This document shows positions 48,101-54,904 of a stretch of 64,000 bases of DNA, one piece after another. This DNA comes from Lytechinus pictus (taxonomy: Eukaryota > Echinodermata > Echinoidea > Temnopleuroida > Toxopneustidae), in contig NC_087257.1 in assembly GCF_037042905.1 (NCBI RefSeq), positions 18,348,501 through 18,412,500 on the forward strand, read 5' to 3'. The position numbers and the translations under genes are program-made. The notes under the pieces are model-generated. The model worked only from the letters and a program-made list of their open reading frames with translations. It ran no database searches and had not been told where the DNA came from. The first letter of the stretch is position 1. Every line of letters begins with the position of its first letter.

Positions 48101-48636
48101 GTCCCACGTGCGCTTATCTGTGTTGGGGAAGTTCAGTCTGAACATTATTCAGCGTAGATTTCAAGATTTCACAAAGTTCAGTTTATGTAACTGTACTCTG
48201 TACCAGATCTAGATCCTCGATGATATACTGATTAAGTCTGGTTTTACACTTACAAGTTACAGACTTTCTCATGAAATCAGTGTTTACTGCAACTACCCGG
48301 TACTGGAATTTCTCTTTAATGCTAACTTTAGTGTGATAACAATAGCCAATATAATTTTGGGATTTGTTTTGTCTTTGCAGCACTTTCCATGATTCATGTA
48401 ACAGTTAGGGGCCCGATTTATATCATCTAGCGCTTGTTGTAGCATCATCCATCTCCCCGCACTTATGACATGTCATGCTGTAGACTCGGGCTCCTCACAA
48501 TGAATCAGTCTCACCACATTTTGTCTTTTCAATTTCAGAAGACAAGTTCCCAACAACACTGCAAATCATCGCACACGAAAGAAACTTATAAATTGTCTCT
48601 GATGGTGTGACTTACCGATGCTTGTGATTCCGACAT
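11764..48636 (-). CDS. boll: boule-like germline RNA-binding protein (DAZ family), complete gene, 11 coding exons
   Basis: Boule proteins bind mRNA 3' UTRs in germ cells and promote translation needed for meiosis; they act in the cytoplasm. Coding exons, 5' to 3' on the minus strand: 48636-48616, 38299-38180, 29499-29405, 25513-25456, 24160-24101, 23540-23516, 22651-22485, 21796-21683, 20269-20225, 15813-15652, 12159-11764. All have GT/AG borders and matching phases. They sum to 1263 nt, 420 residues plus TAA. The RRM spans about residues 34-118, with RNP2 IFVGGI (39-44) and RNP1 KGYGFITF (78-85). The DAZ-type motif YTYHNGVAYF is at 146-155, followed by a Gln/Pro-rich middle, QWRW, HEVIYQQ and a 131-residue last exon. 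APRYGTIIPNRIFVGGI before RNP2 is characteristic of BOULE rather than DAZL. The last part is longer than in vertebrate BOULE. Exon 1 is the least certain piece. Confidence 0.93.
12834..13170. mobile_element. hAT-like MITE with 5-bp target duplication
   Basis: 337 bp with termini CAGGGTTCCCACAG and CTGTGGAGAACCTG, flanked by CATCA on both sides (12829-12833 and 13171-13175). Inside are several copies of CCATGACTTTTC-like motifs, the kind of subterminal repetition seen in hAT elements. Lies in boule intron 10. Confidence 0.75.
13350..13430 (+). mobile_element. tRNA-like SINE head
   Basis: A-box-like GGCCCAGTGGTAGAG and B box GGTTCAAATCC (13404-13414), followed by unrelated sequence up to the next SINE at 13527. 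A different family from that neighbour. Confidence 0.55.
13527..13812 (+). mobile_element. tRNA-derived SINE, full-length copy
   Basis: Same family as 2463: B box GGTTCGAATCC at 13580-13590, conserved body block (ACTCAACCCAGGTGAGGTGA), and a 3' end ATGCGCTATACAAGAACTG followed by ATT repeats. It sits in boule intron 10, antisense to the gene. Confidence 0.78.
13930..14375. mobile_element. foldback built from short repeated motifs
   Basis: About 445 bp. The left half repeats ACCAATCCGTC / ACCATTTCATCT-like words and the right half repeats the reverse complement (GGACGAATTGGCA, AGACCAAATGG), meeting near 14160. It resembles the organisation of sea urchin TU foldback elements, whose arms are built of short tandem repeats. 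Confidence 0.6.
15057..15195. mobile_element. short foldback MITE
   Basis: About 139 bp. Left CATAAAGGACTTGCAACTGT and GTAACTTTG are mirrored at the right end by CAAAGTTAC and ACAGTTGCAAGTCCTTTATG. Centre ATGGCAACTACCATGGCAAC. A related element, interrupted by an hAT-like insertion, starts at 41919. Confidence 0.78.
15286..15360 (+). mobile_element. degenerate tRNA-like SINE head
   Basis: A box TAGCTCAGTGGTAGAGC, and a B-box-like GGTTCGATTT that has lost its 3' half. The acceptor stem is incomplete, so it is not a functional tRNA. Confidence 0.5.
15652..15813 (-). CDS. boll: boule coding exon 10 (HEVIYQQ motif)
   Basis: 162 nt, phase 0 at both ends, 54 residues (236-289). It contains HSHEVIYQQ, aligning with PSEVIYQP of vertebrate BOULE, then ELPIMEPSPAE. 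Rich in Pro and Ala. Acceptor TTTCCTCAG and donor GTAAGG. Confidence 0.92.
15900..17379. other. boule intron 9 sequence without clear features
   Basis: No coding sequence recognised. A GC-richer patch near 16270-16390 holds repeated CCGCCAACCGTGAA-like words. The rest is AT-rich. Confidence 0.4.
17380..17584. mobile_element. hAT-like MITE with 8-bp target duplication
   Basis: 205 bp. Left end CACTAGCGTACC, right end GGTACGCCACTG, flanked by perfect CAGTGAAT duplications (17372-17379 and 17585-17592). Long C runs inside. The TGGCGTA-type end is shared with 53471 and 62896. Confidence 0.85.
17890..18053. mobile_element. MITE with CAGGGGCCGCGGAAA ends and 5-bp target duplication
   Basis: 164 bp. 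Perfect 15-bp inverted ends (CAGGGGCCGCGGAAA / TTTCCGCGGCCCCTG), flanked by CATTT on both sides. The internal G- and C-runs can also pair. The CAGGG start suggests an hAT relative with short duplications. Confidence 0.8.
18060..19690. other. boule intron 9 sequence without clear features
   Basis: Mostly AT-rich with no recognisable coding or inverted-repeat element. A short GC-rich segment with GCGGCGCGGCGC occurs near 19360. Confidence 0.35.
19700..19850. repeat. GC-rich hairpin cluster
   Basis: Several GC-rich inverted pairs in tandem (CCGCGC/GCGCGG, GGGAGGGGGG/CCCCCCTCCC, GTGCGTGC/GCACGCAC), unlike anything around. The MITE at 19859 begins just after it and lacks its left end, so this block probably interrupts or truncates it. 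Confidence 0.5.
19859..20122. mobile_element. MITE, GGGCCCCRTCTT family, left end missing
   Basis: Internal ACAAAGAGTTACGATTAATC and a right end with GATTGATTGGATCAATCGTA and GACGGGGCCC. Same family as 7988 and 21366. Ends about 100 bp from boule exon 9. Confidence 0.65.
20225..20269 (-). CDS. boll: boule coding exon 9 (QWRW)
   Basis: 45 nt, phase 0 at both ends, reading TAPQYQTQWRWVPAQ. QWRW corresponds to the QWQW of vertebrate BOULE. Its small size and symmetric phase mean it could be skipped without a frameshift. Confidence 0.88.
20616..21116. mobile_element. foldback MITE with TTAA-type ends (Kolobok-like)
   Basis: 501 bp. Left TTAAAGGGGAAGTCCACCCT is mirrored by AGGGTGAACTTCCCCTTTTA at the right. 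Arms extend further, with GGAAAATCCA / TGGATTTTCC pairing. Lies in boule intron 8. Confidence 0.75.
21366..21636. mobile_element. MITE, GGGCCCCRTCTT family
   Basis: Left end GTCCCATTTTACAAAGAAAC, right end GTTACAACTCTTTGTAAGAC followed by TGGGCCC. Copy of the family at 7988. Its right end is about 50 bp from the boule exon 8 donor. Confidence 0.65.
21683..21796 (-). CDS. boll: boule coding exon 8 (Pro/Gln-rich)
   Basis: 114 nt, phase 0 at both ends, 38 residues (183-220). It starts PQYAPYTVPFMLPPPGP and ends QQPQPVRQ. Low-complexity Pro/Gln/Tyr composition is typical of the region after the DAZ motif. Acceptor CTCCTACAG and donor GTACGT. Confidence 0.9.
22485..22651 (-). CDS. boll: boule coding exon 7 (DAZ-type motif)
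   Basis: 167 nt, phase 1 in and phase 0 out, residues 127-182. It carries SGAYSYTYHNGVAYFNPGGD, the YTYHNGVAYF core of the DAZ motif that mediates partner binding in the family. It then runs into a His/Gln-rich end (HHHPQQTQ). Donor GTAATG is non-consensus at +4/+5. Confidence 0.92.
22844..23082. repeat. ATC/GAT trinucleotide array in boule intron 6
   Basis: Imperfect (ATC)n with ATT and ACC variants on the plus strand, hence (GAT)n in the boule transcript. Translated ORFs here are artefacts of the repeat. Confidence 0.95.
23516..23540 (-). CDS. boll: boule coding exon 6 (25-nt microexon)
   Basis: 25 nt, reading PIKYPKDV plus the first base of an Asp codon. It enters in phase 0 and leaves in phase 1. 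Exon 5 ends in phase 0 and exon 7 needs one preceding base, so this exon is required to keep the frame. Acceptor TTTTCAG and donor GTGAGT are both good. It was found by phase and splice-site logic, not by similarity. Confidence 0.8.
24101..24160 (-). CDS. boll: boule coding exon 5 (end of RRM)
   Basis: 60 nt, phase 0 at both ends, reading ANSLVFKEKKLNIGQAIRKQ. This is the last strand and C-terminal end of the RRM and matches the BOULE/DAZL consensus (KLNIGPAIRKQ) almost exactly. Donor GTGAGG. Confidence 0.93.
24298..24884. mobile_element. foldback MITE with perfect TTAA borders (Kolobok-like)
   Basis: 587 bp. TTAA then AGGAAACCAAAACCC at the left; GGGTTTTGGTTTCCT then TTAA at the right. Arms of about 230 bp are mostly complementary, including ATGGGGATCCTCAAATTGGC and its mirror. 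Lies in boule intron 4. ORFs on both strands here come from the repeat. Confidence 0.82.
24940..25335. repeat. GAT/ATC trinucleotide array in boule intron 4
   Basis: Long imperfect (GAT)n on the plus strand, hence (ATC)n in the boule transcript. Its end is about 120 bp from the exon 4 donor. Orientation is opposite to the array in intron 6. Confidence 0.95.
25456..25513 (-). CDS. boll: boule coding exon 4 (RNP1)
   Basis: 58 nt. The first base completes the Gly codon split across the intron, then YGFITFETAEEAHRILKEH. This is RRM strand 3 (RNP1) and helix 2. Donor GTAAGA at 25455-25450. The open frame continues into the intron for a while, but the next exon joins in frame at this donor. Confidence 0.93.
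25600..29390. other. boule intron 3 sequence, no genes seen
   Basis: AT-rich DNA with C-runs near 28270 and 28785 and paired TGTGTCCGGACA motifs at about 27950 and 28047. Decayed element fragments are likely, but I could not define borders. Confidence 0.4.
29405..29499 (-). CDS. boll: boule coding exon 3 (central RRM)
   Basis: 95 nt, enters in phase 0 and ends with two bases of the Gly codon of RNP1. It encodes TSDAELRNFFSAYGHVKEAK and then IIADRAGVSKG, covering RRM helix 1 and strand 2. The acceptor is a tandem CAGCAG: using the second AG moves the exon start to 29496 and drops one Gln. The shorter form matches the spacing of other BOULE RRMs. Confidence 0.93.
30230..30510 (-). mobile_element. 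tRNA-derived SINE, second family, copy 1
   Basis: The minus-strand head has an A box (reverse of GCTCTACTAACTGAGC, 30476-30491) and a B box (reverse of GGTTTGAACTCC). The body (TATTGTTCGAAATAGA, GCCCAATTGATCATGGGC, GACGAGGCTCTATC) is shared with 39423-39697. Confidence 0.68.
31795..31860 (-). ncRNA. degenerate hammerhead-ribozyme-like motif
   Basis: On the minus strand: GTCATTTTGCC, then CCGACGA (consensus CTGANGA), a hairpin GATTC-TGCTA-GGATC, then GAAA and GGCCCC..TGAC able to close an outer stem. Hammerhead ribozymes are known in Penelope-like elements. The T to C change in the first core box should abolish cleavage. Confidence 0.45.
32583..32620. repeat. AT dinucleotide repeat
   Basis: (TA)n tract of about 28 bp inside the non-coding part of the Penelope-like fragment. 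Confidence 0.9.
32772..33449 (-). pseudogene. GIY-YIG endonuclease domain of a Penelope-like element
   Basis: Open frame with no in-frame start of its own (5'-truncated), ending at a stop at 32772. RIPLVTTFHPN is the stretch usually found between reverse transcriptase and endonuclease in this class. A Cys motif (CTSNRCIICE) is followed by the GIY-YIG domain: VVYLITCRVCRVQYIGET, KKRFYGHR, PVGRHFNLPNHS and REKLWMRRL..QPHGLN. The conserved Tyr residues, Arg, His, Glu and Asn are all present. In Penelope-like elements this domain nicks target DNA. It is intact here, but without the reverse transcriptase the copy is a dead fragment. Confidence 0.85.
33795..34780. mobile_element. Helentron-like non-autonomous element, copy A
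   Basis: Starts ACAAGTGGAATGCC. A subterminal GTCTCACCTGCAT (21 bp in) is repeated in inverse near the other end (ATGCAGGTGAGAC). The interior holds about five units of about 160 bp (anchor ACCTTTGACCTTGATCATGT), then a GCC/GTC triplet run. The 3' end is a hairpin, GTCTCAC..GTGAGAC, followed by AAAAA. Subterminal inverted repeats, central tandem repeats and a 3' hairpin are the layout of non-autonomous Helentrons. It interrupts a unit of the foldback element. Confidence 0.7.
37194..37883. mobile_element. Helentron-like element, related family D
   Basis: Left TTTTGTGTCTCACCCAC and right terminal GTCTCGCC..GGGCGAGAC followed by AAAAAA, the same layout as copies A-C but a different core. The interior has units of about 157 bp (anchor TTGACCTGAAAATGACCT at about 37334, 37493 and 37676) and a GACGGACGGACGAC run before the hairpin. 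Confidence 0.62.
38180..38299 (-). CDS. boll: boule coding exon 2 (N-terminal linker and RNP2)
   Basis: 120 nt, phase 0 at both ends, 40 residues (8-47). A Ser/Ala/Pro-rich stretch is followed by the BOULE signature APRYGTIIPNRIFVGGIAFN, which carries RNP2 (IFVGGI), the first beta strand of the RRM. The acceptor is preceded by an A/T-rich tract and the donor is GTGAGT. Intron 1 upstream is about 10.3 kb. Confidence 0.93.
38336..38870 (+). pseudogene. 3' end of a non-LTR retrotransposon (LINE) reverse transcriptase
   Basis: KVQRRAARMVCDDHR, then TTSATKLMQGLGWDLLSTRR, is the typical C-terminal end of CR1/Jockey-type reverse transcriptase ORFs. A frame change follows, after which YFPRTIKDWNSLPP appears, the usual final motif. 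An A-rich stretch follows near 38868. It lies in boule intron 1, antisense, beginning only tens of bases from exon 2. Truncated and frameshifted. Confidence 0.8.
39423..39697 (-). mobile_element. tRNA-derived SINE, second family, copy 2
   Basis: The head on the minus strand has A box TGGCTCAGTTGGTAGAGC (39669-39686) and B box GGGTTCAAACC (near 39633-39642), both intact. The body matches 30230-30510. Inserted in Helentron-like copy B. A tRNA-Val-like origin is possible, but the fold is not a usable tRNA. Confidence 0.75.
40328..40737. mobile_element. PIF/Harbinger-type MITE with TAA target duplication
   Basis: 410 bp. Left AGGCGACCGCACACCTTACG and right CGTAAGGTGTGCGGTGGCCT are inverted repeats with one mismatch, flanked by TAA on both sides (40325-40327 and 40738-40740). 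Comparison with the uninterrupted repeat (GTCTAAGTTT in copy A) confirms the exact insertion point. A three-base TWA duplication is typical of PIF/Harbinger. Confidence 0.85.
41919..43350. mobile_element. small MITE split by an hAT-like insertion
   Basis: GGCCCCGTTGCATAAAAGTT ... GGTAACTACCATGGTAAC resembles 15057-15195. The sequence resumes after 43274 with AACAGCCAATCA, matching that element's middle. The hAT-like element at 41996-43274 sits in the palindromic centre. Confidence 0.5.
41996..43274. mobile_element. non-autonomous hAT-like element with 8-bp target duplication
   Basis: 1279 bp starting CAGGCCTCTACAAA and ending TTTGTCGCGCCCTG, flanked by perfect ATGGTAAC (41988-41995 and 43275-43282). 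Both ends carry clusters of CTTGCCC/GGGCAAG palindromes. The interior has long blocks in direct (about 42298 and 42479) and inverted (about 42800-42960) order. No transposase frame. Confidence 0.82.
43362..43529. mobile_element. long imperfect hairpin element
   Basis: Arms of about 75 bp: ATGCAC..AAATAATGAAC..GCCAATGGATATACCGCAC on the left and the complement on the right, around a short GGTCCGCAGGAC centre. No coding capacity. Confidence 0.65.
43632..43699. repeat. inverted and direct 15-bp repeats with CRE-like sites
   Basis: ACTATCCTGCACTCT at 43632-43646 is mirrored at 43653-43667 and appears again, in that second orientation, at 43685-43699. TGACGTAA and TGACGTCA lie at the junctions. 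Confidence 0.75.
44628..46282. mobile_element. non-autonomous element with GGTGGCCC palindromes and 7-bp target duplication
   Basis: 1655 bp. Starts CAAGGCTCGACATTA and ends TTAATGTGGAGCCTTG, with ATGTACC on both flanks (44621-44627 and 46283-46289). Both ends carry clustered GGTGGCCCG/CGGGCCACC motifs. The interior is T-rich with no transposase. Organisation parallels 41996-43274. Confidence 0.78.
46540..46830. repeat. AGATCTAG-rich stretch with a dispersed-repeat fragment
   Basis: Repeated CTAGATCT-type words (also at 44578-44592). A GGTGAGTGGAGCCAACG..GCGGAACAACC block near 46760 is shared with 44215-44255. Probably remnants of one repeat family. Confidence 0.45.
46961..47761. mobile_element. 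MITE with GGTATTCTGAGA ends
   Basis: About 800 bp. Left GGTGGTATTCTGAGA and right TCAGAATACCGCC are inverted, followed on each side by ATTTTATC-type repeats that also pair. Internal repeats of the same motif occur near 47060 and 47690. Confidence 0.72.
47786..47832. repeat. perfect 21-bp inverted repeat with 5-nt loop
   Basis: Left arm 47786-47806, right arm 47812-47832, fully complementary, loop AAATC. Core GATTGTCAGATTTAC. The T-run following one arm resembles a polymerase III stop. Confidence 0.9.
48057..48076. repeat. perfect 20-bp GC-rich palindrome
   Basis: GAGCGTCGGGCCCGACGCTC, in boule intron 1 about 540 bp downstream of the proposed exon 1, in otherwise AT-rich DNA. Confidence 0.85.
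48616..48636 (-). CDS. boll: boule coding exon 1 (start codon)
   Basis: Reads MSESQAS and ends on a consensus donor (GTAAG) in phase 0, the phase exon 2 needs. Only seven residues are encoded, so similarity cannot confirm it. Support comes from the good donor, the matching phase, a GC-rich patch about 100-220 bp upstream, and the very short first coding exons usual in DAZ-family genes. Another start further upstream is possible. Confidence 0.5.
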
Positions 48637-48739
48637 ATTTCAGGTCCAATTTTCATCTCTAATAGGTCATTAAAAGATAGCACGTCATGTCAACAACACC
48701 AGCGAATAACAGAAATGTAATCTTGCGGGTAGCTAGCTA

Positions 48740-48860
48740 GCTGCGACCGCCAACGTCAGCAGCACGGTACGGGGGCGCGGCGGGCGCCGGGCCGAGCGGT
48801 ATGGCCTGTGCGGCCGATCTGGATGGAGTACCGGTACTCGGCGCTGGTGCAGTTGCTACG
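48740..48860 (-). promoter_or_regulatory. GC-rich patch at the boule 5' end
   Basis: A short, strongly GC- and CpG-rich stretch in otherwise AT-rich DNA, just upstream of the proposed boule start codon. It is consistent with a promoter or 5' UTR. I see no convincing TATA box or initiator. Confidence 0.35.
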
Positions 48861-50185
48861 GCACGATGTTGGTCTTGCTGCATGGACGTAATGCACAGAT
48901 TTGGCGCGGTAAAGTTGAAAGTGCATGGAGTTCTACATTCCAGTCATTCCATTAGGGAGGGGGATATTCTTTAATTTAAAACTCTAGACACTCATGCAAA
49001 AAAGTTAAAATTAGTAACCCTGTATCCAATTCCAGGAAATCTATAAATATTATTACAATTGACATTATCGATTTTGCATCTGGAGATTATATGACAACAT
49101 GGTCAATGATACACATTCTTTCTATTCCCCCTAATTCTCTACATGGACGATTCCGTCTGGAAAGTTTCTTTCATGAAAAACAAATGTAAAAAAACTTTAT
49201 TGACACGTGCGAATATCGCCTCACCTGGCGCTGCTACAGTACAGTACCGGATACCACGTGTTGTTTTGTCATTTCAAAATGTAAAATAGAGATGCTCTAC
49301 GAGATGCATCTCTGACCATGCACGCTAACCGAAGAAAACCATTATCCAATCATTTTCTTTTGTGATAAAATTGTGTACTGAGTACCGGTACCTGCTGTTT
49401 AGATTTTAGCGTGTCTTTTACTTCTGTATAGACTTCAAGGGATTTCCGATGAAAACTTTGCTATTGTTTATTTTGGATAAATTGTATTTAATTGGCTTTA
49501 ATTGTTCATTGTCATATTTTTATCTTTCCTTAGTACTCAAACAGTAATATGTTTCGTTAGTAAATCTGGATGTATTTACTGCAATGTTTTGATTTCTTGT
49601 TTTTTTAATAACGGCTCTGATGAAAACGAGCAGATGCTTACTTGGGCTATACCATAGAGATATAGATATAACGTAATTAGTATACATCTCTATACAGAAC
49701 CTACCCTTCTTTTGTTATGCGAAATAAATGAATGAATGAATAAATAAACAAATAAATAAATGTATGAATGAATGAATAAACAAATAAATAAATATCTAAA
49801 TAAATAAATAAATAATATTAGATGTGAATAGGTTAAAACAAATAAATTGCACCACTAAAAGACTGGGCTAAAGAACTATTAGTTTATGAGCGAAATGATT
49901 TGAACTTGTGTTTGATTAAAGGCACTCGTTTAACAAGCTGATCAATAAACCATCAGAGGGCCTGGCGTCGCGGAGGGTCGCCCCTCACAGGGGCCAGGGG
50001 CTGTTTTCTGGCGTGCTCAAAACGTAAAACTTACGATAACATATGAGCATGAAAGGTGAACTTGTTGCTTGCATGGTCAGCCCCTACCCGCTTTCATTTC
50101 ATTTCATTTTGTTTATTCCCATTTCCAACATCATTTGTTTCGTATTTTGATTATATCATATAAACATGTTGGGAATAGAGGAGAC
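48861..50185. other. intergenic stretch upstream of boule
   Basis: No coding sequence seen. It includes a tetranucleotide-type repeat (AATGAATGAATAAATAAACA and variants) at about 49725-49815. Confidence 0.5.
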
Positions 50186-50378
50186 CATTGACGGCGGAAG
50201 CCAAAAAAATTAGGGGGGGGGACGACCAAAATTTTTTGACAAGCAAAAAAAAAGGGTTATATATCAACCAAAATTTTAGGGGGGACCAACATAATTTTTT
50301 GACAAGCCAAAAAAAAAAAAAAAGGTTATTAACAATAAATTTAGGGGGGACCTGTCCCCTCCGCTTCCGCCGCCTATG
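50186..50378. mobile_element. hAT-like MITE with perfect 8-bp target duplication
   Basis: 193 bp starting CATTGACGGCGGAAGC and ending GCTTCCGCCGCCTATG, flanked by GAGGAGAC on both sides (50178-50185 and 50379-50386). AATTTTTTGACAAGC-type units repeat inside. Confidence 0.85.
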
Positions 50379-50386
50379 GAGGAGAC

Positions 50387-51930
50387 TGCCCCCCACAAAA
50401 AAGGGGGAGCTAGGGTACATCCCATTTTAAAACTGTTCCGCATTTTAATTGTTCGGGGAAGATTTTCATAAGACCCCCATGTTTCAATTATTTTTCGCGC
50501 ATTTCCCCTGCCTGAACTGAAATTAGTCTGTAGGCACAGACCAAGGAGATATCTCCTTGCACAGACCCTGATGGAAACTTTGATCAACAAGTGTGTCTCC
50601 ACGCAAAGACTAGCACACACAAAACTTGCTAGGGCCTTCAGTGCACAAGTCATGAGTATATAGGCTGCAATTCAGACCCTTAACTCGAGTGAAGGATTTG
50701 CACAGCAGACTAAACTGAAATCGGTATATAGCAGCTAGGGCAGAGGAACCGGGGTGGGGGTCGCACTAGGCGCTTTTTTTTCAGTGTACATATGACCTGT
50801 AATGGAAAACATAATTATGCTTATTCGTTTTATATTTTATTATCTAAAGTATAATTGAAGTTCAAGTGTATAATCATGGACAAACTCTATTAAGGCCATT
50901 ATAGAGAGAGATAAACCTCCATCAATTTAGAATTGAGAGTAATGATGTTTTTATTATACGTATAAACTATTATTTTGAAAGATTCTACAATATTTATATA
51001 CTCGAATCGGATTTGTTGCTTATCATCCTCCCCACACACGCACACACACAACGAAAAACAATGAGGTCTATAGAGGCAAGATTTACAAAATAATGTAAAT
51101 TTAATGTCATACATAATTATAATGGCTTATAAACCACGTTTTATATACAAGTAATTATAAAACTTGAGTCTACAAAGTAATACTTTTTGTAATCCATGAT
51201 CGATGATTTTATATATATACAACCTGAGCTAATTTACAATAAATTCAGAGCTGATAACACCAACATTACGTAAACACCAGTCTTGATGAGCGAAATAATA
51301 TTTAAAATTTGTGTTTTACTCAACCGAGTTAAAGAACTCCAACGTTTATATTACATGCCAACAACCCCTCCCATTAAAGCATAAAGTTCCCTTTCATTAA
51401 ATAAAGAACAACTAAAAATATACACCACACGTGAATTCAATGCATAGGCCTGTTCAAATTTTATACACTCTTTTATGATTTAACACAATAATCGTGAAAA
51501 GTTATCTTTAAACATGCAAGTTTATGGGAAATATAAAAGGACTAATGAAAAGTGAACCACTAAAAAACATATAAAGGACTTTGGTTCTGTTGCATTTTCG
51601 CCGCTATCTTGCTCCACGACAACAATTGATAATAATGTGGTCGGCGGCTTCCTTTTTGACTTAGCCCCCTCACTTTATCAGTGACCAGTTTTCAGGCCTA
51701 CTGTATAGTTATCATTTTGTTTTCAAATAATGACTGTTTCCTTCACATGCAATCGTTAAGGAGGTCATTCCGATGTTTAACAAACATCACATCTGCACTG
51801 TTTTTTATATTTGAAAACAAAGTACAGGTTCGAAGAAACATTCAATTCAATTAAAAAAAAACCCATTCAATTCGGAAAGGGGAGGAAGCTCTCAAAATGA
51901 ACTTGCACAACATACCGATACTAAAACAAA
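50387..51930. other. intergenic stretch, no genes seen
   Basis: AT-rich. None of the ORFs looks coding, and no repeat borders were recognised. Confidence 0.4.
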
Positions 51931-52883
51931 ACAAGTGGAATGCCTCTGGCTGTCTCACCTGCATCACGCGATTCAATATAGCAGCAGTGCTGATTTTGAA
52001 AACTACTATATCTCGCACAAGATACTTGGTTACTCTTATTTCCACGTTTTATGAACTAGACCAATACACTTATAGAGATATGATGGCAATTCAACAAATA
52101 CCCCCAACGTGGCCAAAGTTCTTTGACCTTACATGACCTTTGACCTTGATCATGTGACCTGAAACTCGCACAGGATGTTCAGTGATACTTGATTACTATT
52201 ATGTCCAAGTTTTATGAACTAGACCAACACACTTTCAAATTTATGGCTGTAATTCAACAAATACCCCAATTTGGCCAAAGTTCATTGACCCTAAATGACC
52301 TTTGACCTTGATCATGTGACCTGAAACTTGCACAGGATGTTCAGTAATACTTGATTACTATTATGTCCAAGTTTCATGAATCAGATCCATAAACTTTCAA
52401 AGTTATGATGGTAATTCAACAGATACCCCCAATTCGGCCAAAGTTCATTGACCCTAAATGACCTTTGACCTTGGTCATGTGATGTGAAACTCATGCAGGA
52501 TGTTCAGTGATACTTGATTAACCTTATGTATAAGTTTCATGAACTAGGTCCATATATTTTCTAAGTTATGATGACATTTCAAAAACTTAACCTTAGGTTA
52601 AGATTTTGATGTTGATTCCCCCAACATGGTCTAAGTTCATTGACCCTAAATGACCTTTGACCTTGGTCATGTGACATGAAACTCAGGCAGGATGTTCAGT
52701 AATACTTGATTAACCTTATGGCCAAGTTTCATGAACTAGGTCCATATACTTTCTAAGTTATGCTGTCATTTCAAAAACTTAACCTCAGGTTAAGATTTGG
52801 TGTTGACGCCGCCGCCGCCGCCGCCGCCGCCGTCGGAAAAGCGGCGCCTATAGTCTCACTCTGCTATGCAGGTGAGACAAAAA
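51931..52883. mobile_element. Helentron-like element, copy C
   Basis: Starts ACAAGTGGAATGCC and ends in the same hairpin and AAAAA as copy A, to which it is nearly identical along most of its length. The main differences are a short deletion near the left end and a shorter GCC run. It lies between the two genes. Confidence 0.72.
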
Positions 52884-53359
52884 CTAAAAAAAAACTGTTT
52901 TCGTGCTTTCAAGAAAATAACATGCAGCACGACAGACAATGATAGTATAAAAGCATTTTATCCCTCGACATAATATAGCTCATCGCCACAAATAAACACA
53001 CAACCTTATAATCAACTTAACATCTGGGGAAGACATTTCTATCGTTAACATAGGTAAACAATGTTTTTTTTAAATTAAATTATTGTTTTACAGCAACTTT
53101 TTAAATACACGAAAGGCTTTTCACTGAGCAAATCTTCCACTATGAGGTCAAGTGGGGGCAGCCGCATAGGGCAGTGGGCGACAACCACCTTTTTTTTCAA
53201 GTAGCGATAAAAAAGAGAATTGAGACTATGATTATCAAAAATAAAGGCATGCTGCGTCGTGTAATTCTATCTAGCTCAGAGACAAAAAAAAAAATCATTT
53301 TTGGTAGTCTTGTCCCCCGAAATACCCCGGCACCACCACGGGGGGAGGGGGGGGGGGGC

Positions 53360-54813
53360 GGGCGTTTCATAAAGCTGTTCGAAGTTAAGAGCAACTTTAA
53401 GAACGACTGCATGGTGATCCATCCTTGTGGTAAATGATAATTTGTTCATTGGTGATTACTTAGCGCGTAACATTGGCGTAGCTAGGATTTTTTTCCTGGG
53501 GGGGGGGGCATTGTGTGTGTATGTGTCACAAGGGCTGATCCCACTTTCGCCAATAGGGGATGGGGCCCAAAATTATCTTCACCTATATTTTCCCGATCAG
53601 TCACTTCTTAGCTTTATTTTTATAAAACAACATAAATATGAAATAATCTCATAAGCCCAATATAAAAAAGTGCGATTTGCGAGCAAATTTTTATATATCT
53701 TTCATGTATTTTGTCCTGAAAATTTAACATTCTGGGCAATGTTTGTGACCCTGAACAAGATGCGTATGTAATATAGATAATTACTGCGAACAAGCGCGAG
53801 CAGAAATTTTTAATAAATTTTCTAGCATGATCGGAAAGGGACCTATTAAGGACATGTTTACAGCTACCCACAAATACGGTACATATTTCAATAATGGGAG
53901 CGCTTTTTGTAATCATATAGATATGTAACAAAACACTTGATGCGAGCGCGAAGCGCGAGCGGAAGAAAATTGAGATATCAGACCTAAAAGCGGGACACTC
54001 TATTCATATTTTGTAAATCATGAATAGGATATGGTTAATTGGGTATCATTAATAATGCGAGCGTGAAGCGCAAGCAGACAATTTATTCTGATCTGAAACT
54101 GGATAATTTAAGCATATTTTAAATAAAGAACATGCAGGCTGTCTCAATAAACATGCGTGTGCGCGATTTAGTTTTAGATTTAGACCTATAATCTAGGCAT
54201 TCTGAATACATTTTTTAATCATGAAGATTTATAATGCAAGCGCGAGCAGAAAACATTTTGATATTACAAACTGAAAAAGGTCAATTTAAACAGTATTTCA
54301 AGTATTGTGTAGGAAAATTGAGAAGTGGATGTGGATCACACTCAATGAATGATGCGAGCGCGAAGCGCAAACTGATATTTTTTGTTATTGTTTTAACAAA
54401 GGACCGGGACATTCTAAGGATATTTTGTCATATGAAAATGATGACTATCTTCCTATTATTCCTAAGCTTGTCGATATTCCATTCTGAAAAGGCCCAAATT
54501 GGTTAATAGAAATTTTATTTAGTAACATGAAAGATTTTTTTACAAGTCTTCCCCCAAAATTATTTTATTCACTTGTCTTCCTTCTCTTATTTTCCTCTTC
54601 TTTTTTCTTCTGTCATTTCCCTTCTTTTTCTTTTCTTCTTTCTCCCTTTTTTGGCTCCGCCATTTTTTCAGGGGGGCACTTGGGGGGGGGGCACACCAAA
54701 TCTCAGGGGGGGGGGCTCGTGCCCCCCGTAGCTACGCCACTGGCGCGTAAGAAATGTTCACCAGTTGTTAAAGTCGCTCTTAACTTACGAACAGCTTCAT
54801 GAAACACCCACCT
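53360..54813. mobile_element. MITE split by an hAT-like insertion
   Basis: Left GCGTTTCATAAAGCTGTTCG and GAAGTTAAGAGC are mirrored at the right by GCTCTTAACTTACG and AACAGCTTCATGAAAC. The hAT-like element 53471-54742 interrupts it. Confidence 0.7.
53471..54742. mobile_element. hAT-like element with 8-bp target duplication and GCGAGCGCGAAGCG units
   Basis: 1272 bp. Left CATTGGCGTAGCTAGG, right TAGCTACGCCACTG, flanked by GCGCGTAA (53463-53470 and 54743-54750). The interior has five spaced copies of a GCGAGCGCGAAGCGCGAGC-like motif (about 53785, 53940, 54055, 54233, 54352). No transposase. Confidence 0.83.
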
Positions 54814-54904
54814 CAACACATTCACATGATGCACGCATATTCTTCTCAATCTCAGCCAATACATGAGGCTGTATTATTTTGGTATTAGAGATAAGGGTCG
54901 AAAG

